19,826 bases of DNA. Origin: an uncultured Methanomassiliicoccales archaeon. GTDB lineage: Archaea > Thermoplasmatota > Thermoplasmata > Methanomassiliicoccales > Methanomethylophilaceae. Each line of letters starts with the position of its first letter. Positions within the stretch are counted from its first letter, which is position 1. This document shows positions 6,890 through 13,119 of the stretch, one piece after another. The notes beneath the pieces are model-generated. The model worked only from the letters and a program-made list of their open reading frames with translations, had not been told where the DNA came from and did not search any database. Where the stretch lies: the NCBI GenBank assembly GCA_934234005.1, contig CAKQHC010000017.1, forward strand, positions 1-19,826. Direction: 5' to 3'. The position numbers were made by a program, and so were the translations under genes.

Positions 6890-7358
6890 CGTACCAACCG
6901 TATTTTTTGCGTATCGACGCCAGCAGTCCGCGGCATCCCTTTTCTATGTCGGAATACGTCTTGTCGAAGTTGCCGGTGTACCATGGATCGGAGACGTCCC
7001 CTCCTCCCGCATAGTCCATTATCTTTCCCGTAACGCAGCATCCGTCCAACGGTTGAAGCGTGCGTATATATCTTAGGTTATTGGAATCCATTCCGATGAT
7101 ATAGTCATAATCACTGAAGTCATGCGTATTGAGGCGGCGCGCGGTTTTTCCCTCACACGAGATGCCGTGTTCCGACAGAACTTTTGCCGAACGGAAGTCT
7201 ACGGAATCTCCGATGTGCTCCGCACTGGTTGCACAGGAAGCGGTTTTGATGCGATCTTCCAGTCCACACTCTGATACCATGCGACGGAATACGAATTCCG
7301 CTATAGGGCTACGGCAGATGTTTCCGTAGCATACGAACAAAACCTTTACGACTCTCAT
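6873..7358 (-). CDS. Low-molecular-weight protein tyrosine phosphatase family protein
   Basis: A 161-residue cytosolic phosphatase of the LMW-PTP/arsenate reductase fold. The P-loop 'FVCYGNICRSP' (C-x5-R-S, nucleophile Cys10) is at the N-terminus. The general-acid loop 'VSDPWYTGNFDKTY' is near residue 130. Central family motifs such as 'HDFSDYDYIIGMDSNNL' are present. The DPW-Y-x-G loop favours a true tyrosine phosphatase over ArsC. ATG 7358 is chosen; a GTG 18 nt upstream (7376) would add six residues with no support from the family. The stop overlaps thpR by 17 nt. A TATA-like TTTTATGC near 7395-7402 would serve the pair. The target protein is unknown. Confidence 0.92.
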   Translation of the reverse strand: MRVVKVLFVCYGNICRSPIAEFVFRRMVSECGLEDRIKTASCATSAEHIGDSVDFRSAKVLSEHGISCEGKTARRLNTHDFSDYDYIIGMDSNNLRYIRTLQPLDGCCVTGKIMDYAGGGDVSDPWYTGNFDKTYSDIEKGCRGLLASIRKKYGWYDEAVC

Positions 7359-7417
7359 CGGATATCGTTTGCACACCGATGTTCATTATGGTTTGCATAA
7401 AATCTTCGGTGTTGTCG

Positions 7418-7426
7418 TTTTTATAT
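7418..7426 (+). promoter_or_regulatory. TATA box in front of the 33-codon ORF
   Basis: TTTTTATAT is centred about 26 nt before ATG 7448, the classic distance for a leaderless archaeal transcript. No Shine-Dalgarno sequence precedes the ATG. Confidence 0.5.
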
Positions 7427-7447
7427 CCGTGTTGTAATCCCTGTTGC

Positions 7448-7549
7448 ATGGATCAGAAAATTTCCACACAGGATAAACTCGTTAACATGATGCCTCTGCT
7501 CGGACTCGCGGTTCTTGTTATCTGCGGCATCTGCATCAACTTCATGTGA
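7448..7549 (+). CDS. Micro-ORF encoding a 33-residue single-pass membrane peptide
   Basis: ATG 7448 to TGA 7547-7549 encodes 33 residues. A short polar, charged start (MDQKISTQDKLVN) is followed by one hydrophobic helix (MMPLLGLAVLVICGICINFM) with two cysteines and no charge. Three independent signals support it: a TATA box 26 nt upstream, predicting a leaderless mRNA; a codon-perfect frame ending just before a GC-rich hairpin at 7560-7574; and the lack of any other use for this 200-nt gap between divergent and convergent neighbours. The likely topology is N-terminus in the cytoplasm. No family is recognised. Chance occurrence of so short a frame cannot be excluded. Confidence 0.5.
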   Translation: MDQKISTQDKLVNMMPLLGLAVLVICGICINFM

Positions 7550-7559
7550 AGTTGTAAAA

Positions 7560-7574
7560 GGGGGATAATCCCCC
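7560..7574. terminator. Hairpin terminator between convergent genes
   Basis: GGGGGATAATCCCCC is a perfect dyad (7-bp arms, 1-nt centre) 10 nt after the micro-ORF stop and 6 nt after the Sel1 gene's end. A T-poor GTTTAA follows on the plus strand and CTTTTAC on the minus strand. It fits a bidirectional transcript end. Confidence 0.55.
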
Positions 7575-7580
7575 GTTTAA

Positions 7581-9383
7581 TCAATCCATGTGGGCACGCA
7601 TCTGGTTGAGTGCCCTTCTGCATTGGTCGTTTCCGGCGATGGCACCTTTGTTGAACCATCTCCTGGCTTCTTCAGCGTTCTTTTCGGTACCGACACCGTC
7701 TTTGTAACATCTGCCTACGATGAACATGGCTGAAGCATCTCCGCGGTTGGCGGAGTTCAGGTATCCTTCAAACGGTGTGACGGATTCTTTGACAACAATC
7801 TTCTCGCCGGTGGCGTTTTCAACAATCTGCTTCGAAAGAGTGTGTCCGTTCTCTGCGGCTTTGGTAAACCACCTGAGGGCTTCGGACTCGTTCTGTTTTA
7901 CGCCTTCGCCGTTTTTAAGGCACCATCCGGCGTAATACTGACAGAGTACATTGTTGTTTTCTGCACCTTTGAGGAACCACTGGAATGCGGATTTAACATC
8001 CTTTTCGACTCCGGATCCTTCGAGATATGCATATCCGACATGGTATTGCGATTTGTTGAATCCCTTTTCGGCAAGCTCCTTATGAATGTTGAAAGCGGCT
8101 CTGGTATCTCTCTTGACGCCTTTGCCTCTCTGATAGGCTTCCGCAACCGAATATTTTGCTTTCATGAATCCGTCATCGGCGGCGCGCATAAACCATCCGA
8201 ATGCAACCGTATCGTCTTTTCTGCATCCGGCACCGGTAGCGTATGCCACGCCTACTTCATAGCATGATTCGGAATCGCCGTTGTTGGCCGCGAGAGTGCG
8301 GTAGTATTTTGCCATCTTGGGTATTCTGTGTGTTCCGAAACCTTTCTCATAGTTTTCGGCGGTGATAACCTGGGCCTGAACATCTCCGAGATCGGCGGCG
8401 GTGCGGAACTCCGTGAACGATCTGACGGAGTCCTTCTTAACGGCTTTTCCCCTTCCGTATTTGTATCCGAGTGCCACCAATGCTTCGGCGGAGCACATTT
8501 CAGCAGCGCGTTGCAGGTATTCTTCCGATTTTCTGGCGTTTTTATCTTCGCCCAATCCGCCCATAAGGCATCTGGACATACCTACCAAACCTTCGCGGCA
8601 CCCTGCCGCAATGGCGACCGTAAACGAACTGCTGGCTTTTTCCGGATCGAAATCAGAATCAATCCTGTCGAGACAGCATCTTCCTGTTTCATAAAGTCCG
8701 ACCGGCGATTTGCAATCGATCATTCTGTCATAATATGCGTATGCTTTTTTGTGGTCAGCTTTTACGTAAATTCCTTTCTCGTAAATGTGACCGAGTTTAT
8801 GACATGCCTCGGCACATCCGGAATCGGCTGATTCAATCAGTTTGGTCAGACCCGCTTCGCGGTTTCTTTCTACTCCGCATCCGTTGAACAGACACAGTCC
8901 GACGGCATACGATGCCATTCCGCTGCCCATTTCGGCGGCTCTGAGGAATGCTTCGTATGCTTTTTCGGGTTCGTATCTGTCTCCGACGGCAAGTTCGTAG
9001 AGGCGTCCCAAAGTATAGGCGGCATCTGCGTCTCCGTCGTCTGCCGCCTTGGTGAAGTAATCCAAGAGGAAGGCATCGTCGGGTGACTCGTGCGTGGCTA
9101 AGTATATGGACAATGCATCGGCCGCGTCTCCGTTTCCTTTGAGTAACGAACGCAGGTACCACACGGCAGGGTTTTCTTCTCCGCCGTATCCGGCAGAAAT
9201 CAAAACTCCGGCCATAAATGCCCCTTGAGAACTACCGCCGACGGCGGCACGTTTGTACCAGGTCAGCGCAGAGTTCATGTCGACATCGGTATCTTTGCCG
9301 AGCGCGTATTTTTGTCCAAGCTCGAAGCAGGAGCGCACGTCGCCCGCTTCGGCGTTGGAAATCAACTGCTCTAAAGTTTCCAT
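7581..9383 (-). CDS. Sel1-like tetratricopeptide-repeat protein
   Basis: A 600-residue protein made almost wholly of Sel1-like repeats, alpha-helical pairs of about 36 residues that bind other proteins. The repeat signature A-x-x-x-L-G-x-x-Y-x-x-G-x-G-V-x-x-D-x-x-x-A-x-x-W-F-x-K-A-A is clearest in the second half: 'YAYLEGSGVEKDVKSAFQWF', 'WCLKNGEGVKQNESEALRWF', 'GRCYKDGVGTEKNAEEARRW'. I estimate about 14 repeats from residue 15 to 590, with a break around 520-550. There is no signal peptide or membrane helix, so it should be cytoplasmic. It stands alone, so nothing in context gives a partner. Such repeats are common in host-associated microbes, but no role can be read from sequence. Confidence 0.92.
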   Translation of the reverse strand: METLEQLISNAEAGDVRSCFELGQKYALGKDTDVDMNSALTWYKRAAVGGSSQGAFMAGVLISAGYGGEENPAVWYLRSLLKGNGDAADALSIYLATHESPDDAFLLDYFTKAADDGDADAAYTLGRLYELAVGDRYEPEKAYEAFLRAAEMGSGMASYAVGLCLFNGCGVERNREAGLTKLIESADSGCAEACHKLGHIYEKGIYVKADHKKAYAYYDRMIDCKSPVGLYETGRCCLDRIDSDFDPEKASSSFTVAIAAGCREGLVGMSRCLMGGLGEDKNARKSEEYLQRAAEMCSAEALVALGYKYGRGKAVKKDSVRSFTEFRTAADLGDVQAQVITAENYEKGFGTHRIPKMAKYYRTLAANNGDSESCYEVGVAYATGAGCRKDDTVAFGWFMRAADDGFMKAKYSVAEAYQRGKGVKRDTRAAFNIHKELAEKGFNKSQYHVGYAYLEGSGVEKDVKSAFQWFLKGAENNNVLCQYYAGWCLKNGEGVKQNESEALRWFTKAAENGHTLSKQIVENATGEKIVVKESVTPFEGYLNSANRGDASAMFIVGRCYKDGVGTEKNAEEARRWFNKGAIAGNDQCRRALNQMRAHMD

Positions 9384-9470
9384 CGTGCCTTACAGTCACT
9401 TTCTTAATCTTAAACCTAGTGTATCATACAGTGCGGCATATCGCTGTTACGAGGTGTGTAATCGGTGCCA

Positions 9471-10811
9471 TCATAGGTTTTTGCCGTTTTCCGTTTCGGA
9501 TAAAAGTTTCGATCCAAGTAATTCGTCTTCGGGTTTCTTTTCTTTGGACAGATACATGAGGACAGTGGCGGTTGCCGCGAATGCCAGCATCAGTCCCCAC
9601 ATCGCGGAGAACGAATTCTGCGACGATATGTCTATGACGGCGCTTGATATAGTAGTACATACGCTCGCCCCCAGGAAGAGGAAAATGTTCATGCCGGATA
9701 CTGCCGTTCCCGATATGGCAATGGGATACCATTCTTTTACCTGTGTGAACGAAAGCGACATGAATCCGCCGAAGAGTCCGAACATCGTGCTTATGAGCAT
9801 CCAGAACCAATAGCTGTCTATTTTGCCGACAAACAGGAATATGACCGCCCATATCAGCGTGTAACACAGACATCCGAATATCATAATCCTGCGTTTTGAA
9901 TGTATTATGCCGCGGGATGTGAGTATGCCGATGAAAACCGTGGATACTATTTTGCCCAATCCCATAACTGTTACCATCCACGATGCGCTTATGGCGAACG
10001 CATAGACGCTGTCGAAATAACGGACGGCCCATGTGCCTTGGAATGTCATGATTGACCCGTATACGAGGAAATACGCTATTGCGCAGGTCCAGAATGCTCT
10101 TCCTCCGGAGAATACTATGCGAAGGCCCTTCAGAGTAGGTATTTTGGCATCGGATCTTTCGACTATGTGTTCTCCGTGGATGTCGCGCCCTATTTCTTCG
10201 ACGGACGGGAGGTTTTTATCATGCGGATGGTCGCGGACCACAAGCAGACACAGAGCCGCCAGACACATTGTTATGATGCCCAATACGAGGAATACGTCGC
10301 GCCATCCTATGGCATCGGCAAGCATCCTCAGCGGTCCGCCGGCAACAATTGCCCCGAAGTTTCCCACGGCTATCGTTATTCCGTTAAGAACGGCAAAATC
10401 GGTTTTTTTGAACCATACCGATACCAGTTTCATCAAAGGTATGTAGATAATTGCCATTCCTGCGGCAATCATAATTTTTCCTGCAACCATGAGGCCGAAT
10501 GAATTGCCGAATGATGTGACAAACGAACCTACGGAAGCCAACATCAGGAACACAAAACCAGATTTACGCGGACCGAAACGGTCGGCCAACAATCCGCTCG
10601 GTATTTGCATTGCAGTGTATGTCCAATAATATACCGCAGACAGAATCGCAGCGGAACCGCCTACGCTGGCTTCGATATCCAATCCGACTACGCTGATGGA
10701 AATTCTCTGAAAATAAACAAAGAAATATGCTATGACGAAGATGGAAAATATAAGAAGCCCGTAGTTTCTGACTTTCCGTTCGGATTCTTTGGCGGCGGTT
10801 ATCGTGTTCAC
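9471..10811 (-). CDS. Major facilitator superfamily transporter
   Basis: A 446-residue integral membrane protein with about twelve hydrophobic helices, six before and six after a cytoplasmic loop (about residues 195-235, HPHDKNLPSVEEIGRD). Motif A between helices 2 and 3 reads 'GLLADRFGPRKSG'. The N-terminal 'YFFVYFQRISISVV' resembles the anion-cation symporter and NarK/OPA branches. The start is GTG 10811: the frame is closed by a stop a few codons upstream and no ATG is available before helix 2. No Shine-Dalgarno sequence is seen; a TATA-like TTTAATTATA at 10851-10860 predicts a leader near 20 nt. Two genes on the same strand (DUF362 and SemiSWEET-like) lie just upstream. The substrate cannot be assigned. 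Confidence 0.9.
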   Translation of the reverse strand: MNTITAAKESERKVRNYGLLIFSIFVIAYFFVYFQRISISVVGLDIEASVGGSAAILSAVYYWTYTAMQIPSGLLADRFGPRKSGFVFLMLASVGSFVTSFGNSFGLMVAGKIMIAAGMAIIYIPLMKLVSVWFKKTDFAVLNGITIAVGNFGAIVAGGPLRMLADAIGWRDVFLVLGIITMCLAALCLLVVRDHPHDKNLPSVEEIGRDIHGEHIVERSDAKIPTLKGLRIVFSGGRAFWTCAIAYFLVYGSIMTFQGTWAVRYFDSVYAFAISASWMVTVMGLGKIVSTVFIGILTSRGIIHSKRRIMIFGCLCYTLIWAVIFLFVGKIDSYWFWMLISTMFGLFGGFMSLSFTQVKEWYPIAISGTAVSGMNIFLFLGASVCTTISSAVIDISSQNSFSAMWGLMLAFAATATVLMYLSKEKKPEDELLGSKLLSETENGKNL

Positions 10812-10850
10812 GGACGCGGAGTTTATGCAGATGCATATTTAAGATAAGTG

Positions 10851-10860
10851 TATAATTAAA
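10851..10860 (-). promoter_or_regulatory. Possible TATA box of the MFS gene
   Basis: Minus-strand TTTAATTATA in the 73-nt gap after the SemiSWEET-like gene, 40-49 nt before the GTG start. It suggests the transporter has at least some independent transcription. Confidence 0.4.
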
Positions 10861-10884
10861 GGGTTTGTTATTCTTTTACGAATA

Positions 10885-11169
10885 TCAGTTATTCTTTTCT
10901 GCCAGAAAATCAAGGCGTCTGTTGCGGAAGTATATGAATATCTGAATCATCACCAGTGTAAAATCCAGCACATAGAATGCGAATACATGGTTTACTTCCC
11001 CTATGACAATCTTGTTAATCATGCCGAGCAGATATGCCAGTTCTATTATGAGCAGAAATGGCAGACTCATTCCTTTGGTTGTACGGGCTTTGTACCCTCT
11101 GACGATGTTAAACGGCCAGGCGGATGCAAAGCAGAGAAGCATTCCGATTTCAAATATACCCTCTATCAT
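10885..11169 (-). CDS. SemiSWEET/PQ-loop-like small membrane protein
   Basis: A 94-residue protein with three membrane helices (about residues 5-22, 34-57 and 60-82). The first helix ends 'ASAWPFNIVRGYKARTTKGMSLPFLL', which fits the PQ-loop/SemiSWEET signature: a Pro-containing motif, a basic loop with T-K-G-x-S, then the second helix. Bacterial SemiSWEETs of this size dimerise to carry sugars, so a transporter half-unit is likely, although the substrate is unknown. The start is 4 nt after the DUF362 stop, so it is in the same operon. The short basic tail (FRNRRLDFLAEK) is cytoplasmic. The family call is good but not certain, since three-helix proteins diverge quickly. Confidence 0.7.
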   Translation of the reverse strand: MIEGIFEIGMLLCFASAWPFNIVRGYKARTTKGMSLPFLLIIELAYLLGMINKIVIGEVNHVFAFYVLDFTLVMIQIFIYFRNRRLDFLAEKNN

Positions 11170-11173
11170 TTTC

Positions 11174-12283
11174 TCATCTTACATTAATCAGTTCATATTC
11201 GGTGCTGCCGAATCCTATTTTTTCCGCGTGTTCGAATGTACTCTTCCAGTTTGTGATGGGTTGGTTTCTTTTCAGCAGATCTCCTTCCAGATTTCTTAAA
11301 TCTCTGTCAAACAGTCTGCTTCCCGGCATAGGGGTTTGTTTGAGGACCAAATCCACGCATGCTTTGTCCAGCGCCACGGGATCTGCGGATGCCAGTATGC
11401 CGACATTCGGTACAATGGGAACGTCGTTCTCGGCGTGGCAGTCGCAGAACGGAGATACGTCGGAAATAACGCATATATGCATCGACGGTTTGTCTTTGAC
11501 GGCAGCCATTGCATATTCCACGATTTTGGCGTTGACAATGTCGCCTTCTTCGTCGTACTGTGCACAAATGGCATCAAACGTACACACTCCGATACATCTT
11601 CCGCAACCTACGCAGCTGTCGGAAATCGATGCTTTCTTTCCGGTGAATACAATTGCATTCTGCGCACATACTTTGGCGCACGCTTTGCATCCTCTGCATA
11701 CATCCTGATCGACGGAAGGTTTTCCGGCCGAGTGCATTTCCATTTTTCCGCGTCTGGAGGCACATCCCATGGCTAGGTTTTTCAGCGCACCTCCGAACCC
11801 GGTTATTTCGTGTGCTTTGAAGTGGCTGAGAGATACGATAACATCGGAATCATAAATTCCGCGTGCGATTTTCGCTTCTTTGACATACTGTCCGTTAATC
11901 GGCACTTCCACGTCGTCGGTTCCTTTCAGTCCGTCTGCGATTATAACCTGACATCCGGTGGTTTGGGGCGTGAATCCGTTAAGGGCGGCATTTTCCAAAT
12001 GCTCCACGGCATGTTTTCTCATTCCGACGTACAATGTATTGGTGTCTGTCAGGAATGGATATCCTCCTGCGGATTTTACCAGATCCCCCAGGACTTTGCA
12101 GTAGTTCGGTCTGAGGTATGACAGATTTCCGTACTCGCCGAAGTGCGTTTTGATGGCAACGAATTTGTGTTCCATATCGATTTCGCACATTCCGGCTGCT
12201 TTGACAAGGCGTTCGGTCTTCAGCAGAAGATTATCGTTGATTCCGCAGCGCATATCAGTGAAGAAGACTTTTTGGCGATCCAT
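11174..12283 (-). CDS. DUF362 domain protein with two [4Fe-4S] ferredoxin motifs
   Basis: A 369-residue iron-sulfur protein. The DUF362 domain is split around a ferredoxin insert: an N-terminal part (residues 1-190: 'VAIKTHFGEYGNLSYLRPN', 'LTDTNTLYVGMRKHA', 'IVSLSHFKAHEITGFGGALKN', 'MGCASRRGK'), two Cys clusters (196, 199, 202, 206 and 224, 227, 230, 234), and a C-terminal part ('ISDVSPFCDCHAENDVPIVPNVGILASADPVALDKACVDLV'). The two clusters make it a likely electron carrier or redox enzyme, but no member of the family with this layout has a settled reaction known to me. A TATA box 25 nt upstream of the ATG predicts a leaderless mRNA. The SemiSWEET-like gene follows after 4 nt. Confidence 0.92.
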   Translation of the reverse strand: MDRQKVFFTDMRCGINDNLLLKTERLVKAAGMCEIDMEHKFVAIKTHFGEYGNLSYLRPNYCKVLGDLVKSAGGYPFLTDTNTLYVGMRKHAVEHLENAALNGFTPQTTGCQVIIADGLKGTDDVEVPINGQYVKEAKIARGIYDSDVIVSLSHFKAHEITGFGGALKNLAMGCASRRGKMEMHSAGKPSVDQDVCRGCKACAKVCAQNAIVFTGKKASISDSCVGCGRCIGVCTFDAICAQYDEEGDIVNAKIVEYAMAAVKDKPSMHICVISDVSPFCDCHAENDVPIVPNVGILASADPVALDKACVDLVLKQTPMPGSRLFDRDLRNLEGDLLKRNQPITNWKSTFEHAEKIGFGSTEYELINVR

Positions 12284-12301
12284 AAGACTGCGAATTTTCT
12301 A

Positions 12302-12314
12302 CATTAATATACAT
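12302..12314 (-). promoter_or_regulatory. TATA box of the DUF362 operon
   Basis: Minus-strand AATGTATATTAAT is centred 25 nt upstream of ATG 12283, with no Shine-Dalgarno sequence. The transcript start would coincide with the start codon. Confidence 0.55.
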
Positions 12315-12361
12315 TTTATCGTAATACAATCAGCTGCCCGGATGTTTTTGATTCCACAGAG

Positions 12362-12380
12362 ATATATGCGGCGCATATAT
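12362..12380. promoter_or_regulatory. 19-bp perfect dyad between divergent promoters
   Basis: ATATATGCG-G-CGCATATAT is a perfect inverted repeat with 9-bp arms and a single central base. It lies between the DUF362 TATA box (12302-12314) and the decarboxylase-like gene's TATA box (12409-12416). Its position and symmetry suit an operator bound by a homodimer that could control either or both genes. Confidence 0.5.
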
Positions 12381-12408
12381 GTCTGATTTAAGACACGCGA
12401 AGGGATTG

Positions 12409-12416
12409 TTTTAAAT
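12409..12416 (+). promoter_or_regulatory. TATA box of the decarboxylase-like gene
   Basis: TTTTAAAT here predicts a transcript start near 12437, leaving a leader of about 33 nt that contains the hairpin at 12442-12457 and the ribosome-binding site GGTGA (12460-12464). Confidence 0.5.
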
Positions 12417-12441
12417 GCAGAAAGGAACGAATACCCTCCTA

Positions 12442-12457
12442 CGGTTTTAGAAAACCG
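12442..12457 (+). other. Leader hairpin before the decarboxylase-like gene
   Basis: CGGTTTT-AG-AAAACCG has 7-bp perfect arms with a 2-nt centre (effectively 6 bp with a 4-nt loop), ending 2 nt before the ribosome-binding site. It would form at the very 5' end of the mRNA and could influence initiation or stability. Confidence 0.5.
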
Positions 12458-12469
12458 CAGGTGATTACG

Positions 12470-12895
12470 ATGTACAGCATGAGCCCTTTTGCAGGCCCTC
12501 TCCTCTCGGACGAGGATTCGATTAAGAAGTACAACGATGAGAATCAGTGGGGACTCCACATCGCCATCGACCTTGGAGAATGCGATCACGAAAAGATTTG
12601 CGACGGAGAGACAATCAAACAGTTCGCCATTGATCTGGCTAACTACATTGACATGAAAAGATACGGCGAACCGATTGCGGTGCGTTTCGGTGCCGATCCC
12701 AAGGTTCAGGGCTATTCGCTCATTCAATTAATCGAGACTTCGTGTATAGCGGGACATTTCGCGGAAGACACCGACAGAGCATTCATCGACGTATTCTCGT
12801 GCAAGCAGTTCCCTCCGGAGAAAACGGCCGAATACTGCAAAGAATACTTCGGCGCAAAGAAGATGCAATACGCAACTCTTTTCAGAAATATTTGA
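12470..12895 (+). CDS. S-adenosylmethionine decarboxylase-like protein (archaeal branch)
   Basis: A 141-residue protein of the AdoMet decarboxylase fold, in the methanogen branch usually annotated only as 'decarboxylase-related'. Landmarks are 'DENQWGLHIAIDLGECD', 'MKRYGEPIAVRFG', 'VQGYSLIQLIETSCIAGHFAE' and 'AFIDVFSCKQF'. Aligned to the small class 1B enzyme of Thermotoga (Ser55, pyruvoyl Ser63, His68, Cys83), this protein has Ser83, Ser91, His96 and Cys111 at identical spacings, so the catalytic set appears complete. The residue before the pyruvoyl Ser is Thr instead of Glu. Decarboxylated AdoMet would feed polyamine synthesis, but no polyamine gene is nearby. ATG 12470 is preferred over GTG 12461 because GGTGA lies 5 nt upstream of it. 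An intrinsic terminator follows. Confidence 0.82.
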   Translation: MYSMSPFAGPLLSDEDSIKKYNDENQWGLHIAIDLGECDHEKICDGETIKQFAIDLANYIDMKRYGEPIAVRFGADPKVQGYSLIQLIETSCIAGHFAEDTDRAFIDVFSCKQFPPEKTAEYCKEYFGAKKMQYATLFRNI

Positions 12896-12901
12896 TTAAA
12901 A

Positions 12902-12920
12902 CAGGGTCTTCGGACCCTTT
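12902..12920 (+). terminator. Intrinsic terminator with UUCG tetraloop
   Basis: AGGGTC-TTCG-GACCCT is followed by TTTT, 6 nt after the stop of the decarboxylase-like gene. The stem is 6 bp and perfect, and the loop is the very stable C(UUCG)G type. Confidence 0.8.
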
Positions 12921-13080
12921 TGATTATATAAAGATAATTATATTTCTAAAATCACTAAACATTCTGTCCATTATCAGACAATTCTGATTTAACAGATTTG
13001 TACTGAAATATGTATGGTTTGACGATTACGGTTATTTTCAATATTTATTGTCCTTTTTGTAGAATGTTTATCGAATAAGG

Positions 13081-13089
13081 TTATATAAG
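13081..13089 (+). promoter_or_regulatory. TATA box of the ABC importer operon
   Basis: TTATATAAG predicts a transcript start near 13110, about 10 nt before the ATG at 13120. The ribosome-binding sequence AGGTGA (13110-13115) lies inside that short leader. Confidence 0.65.
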
Positions 13090-13119
13090 ATTCAATTGTT
13101 GAAACAGGCAGGTGAATCA

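Noticed and set aside
12299..12727. Minus-strand frame over the decarboxylase-like gene
   Set aside because: Antisense to a gene with recognisable catalytic residues; no promoter or ribosome site.
12973..12988. ATCAG-ACAATT-CTGAT inverted repeat upstream of the ABC operon
   Set aside because: Arms are only 5 bp and the site is about 95 nt from the TATA box; this is within chance expectation for AT-rich DNA.
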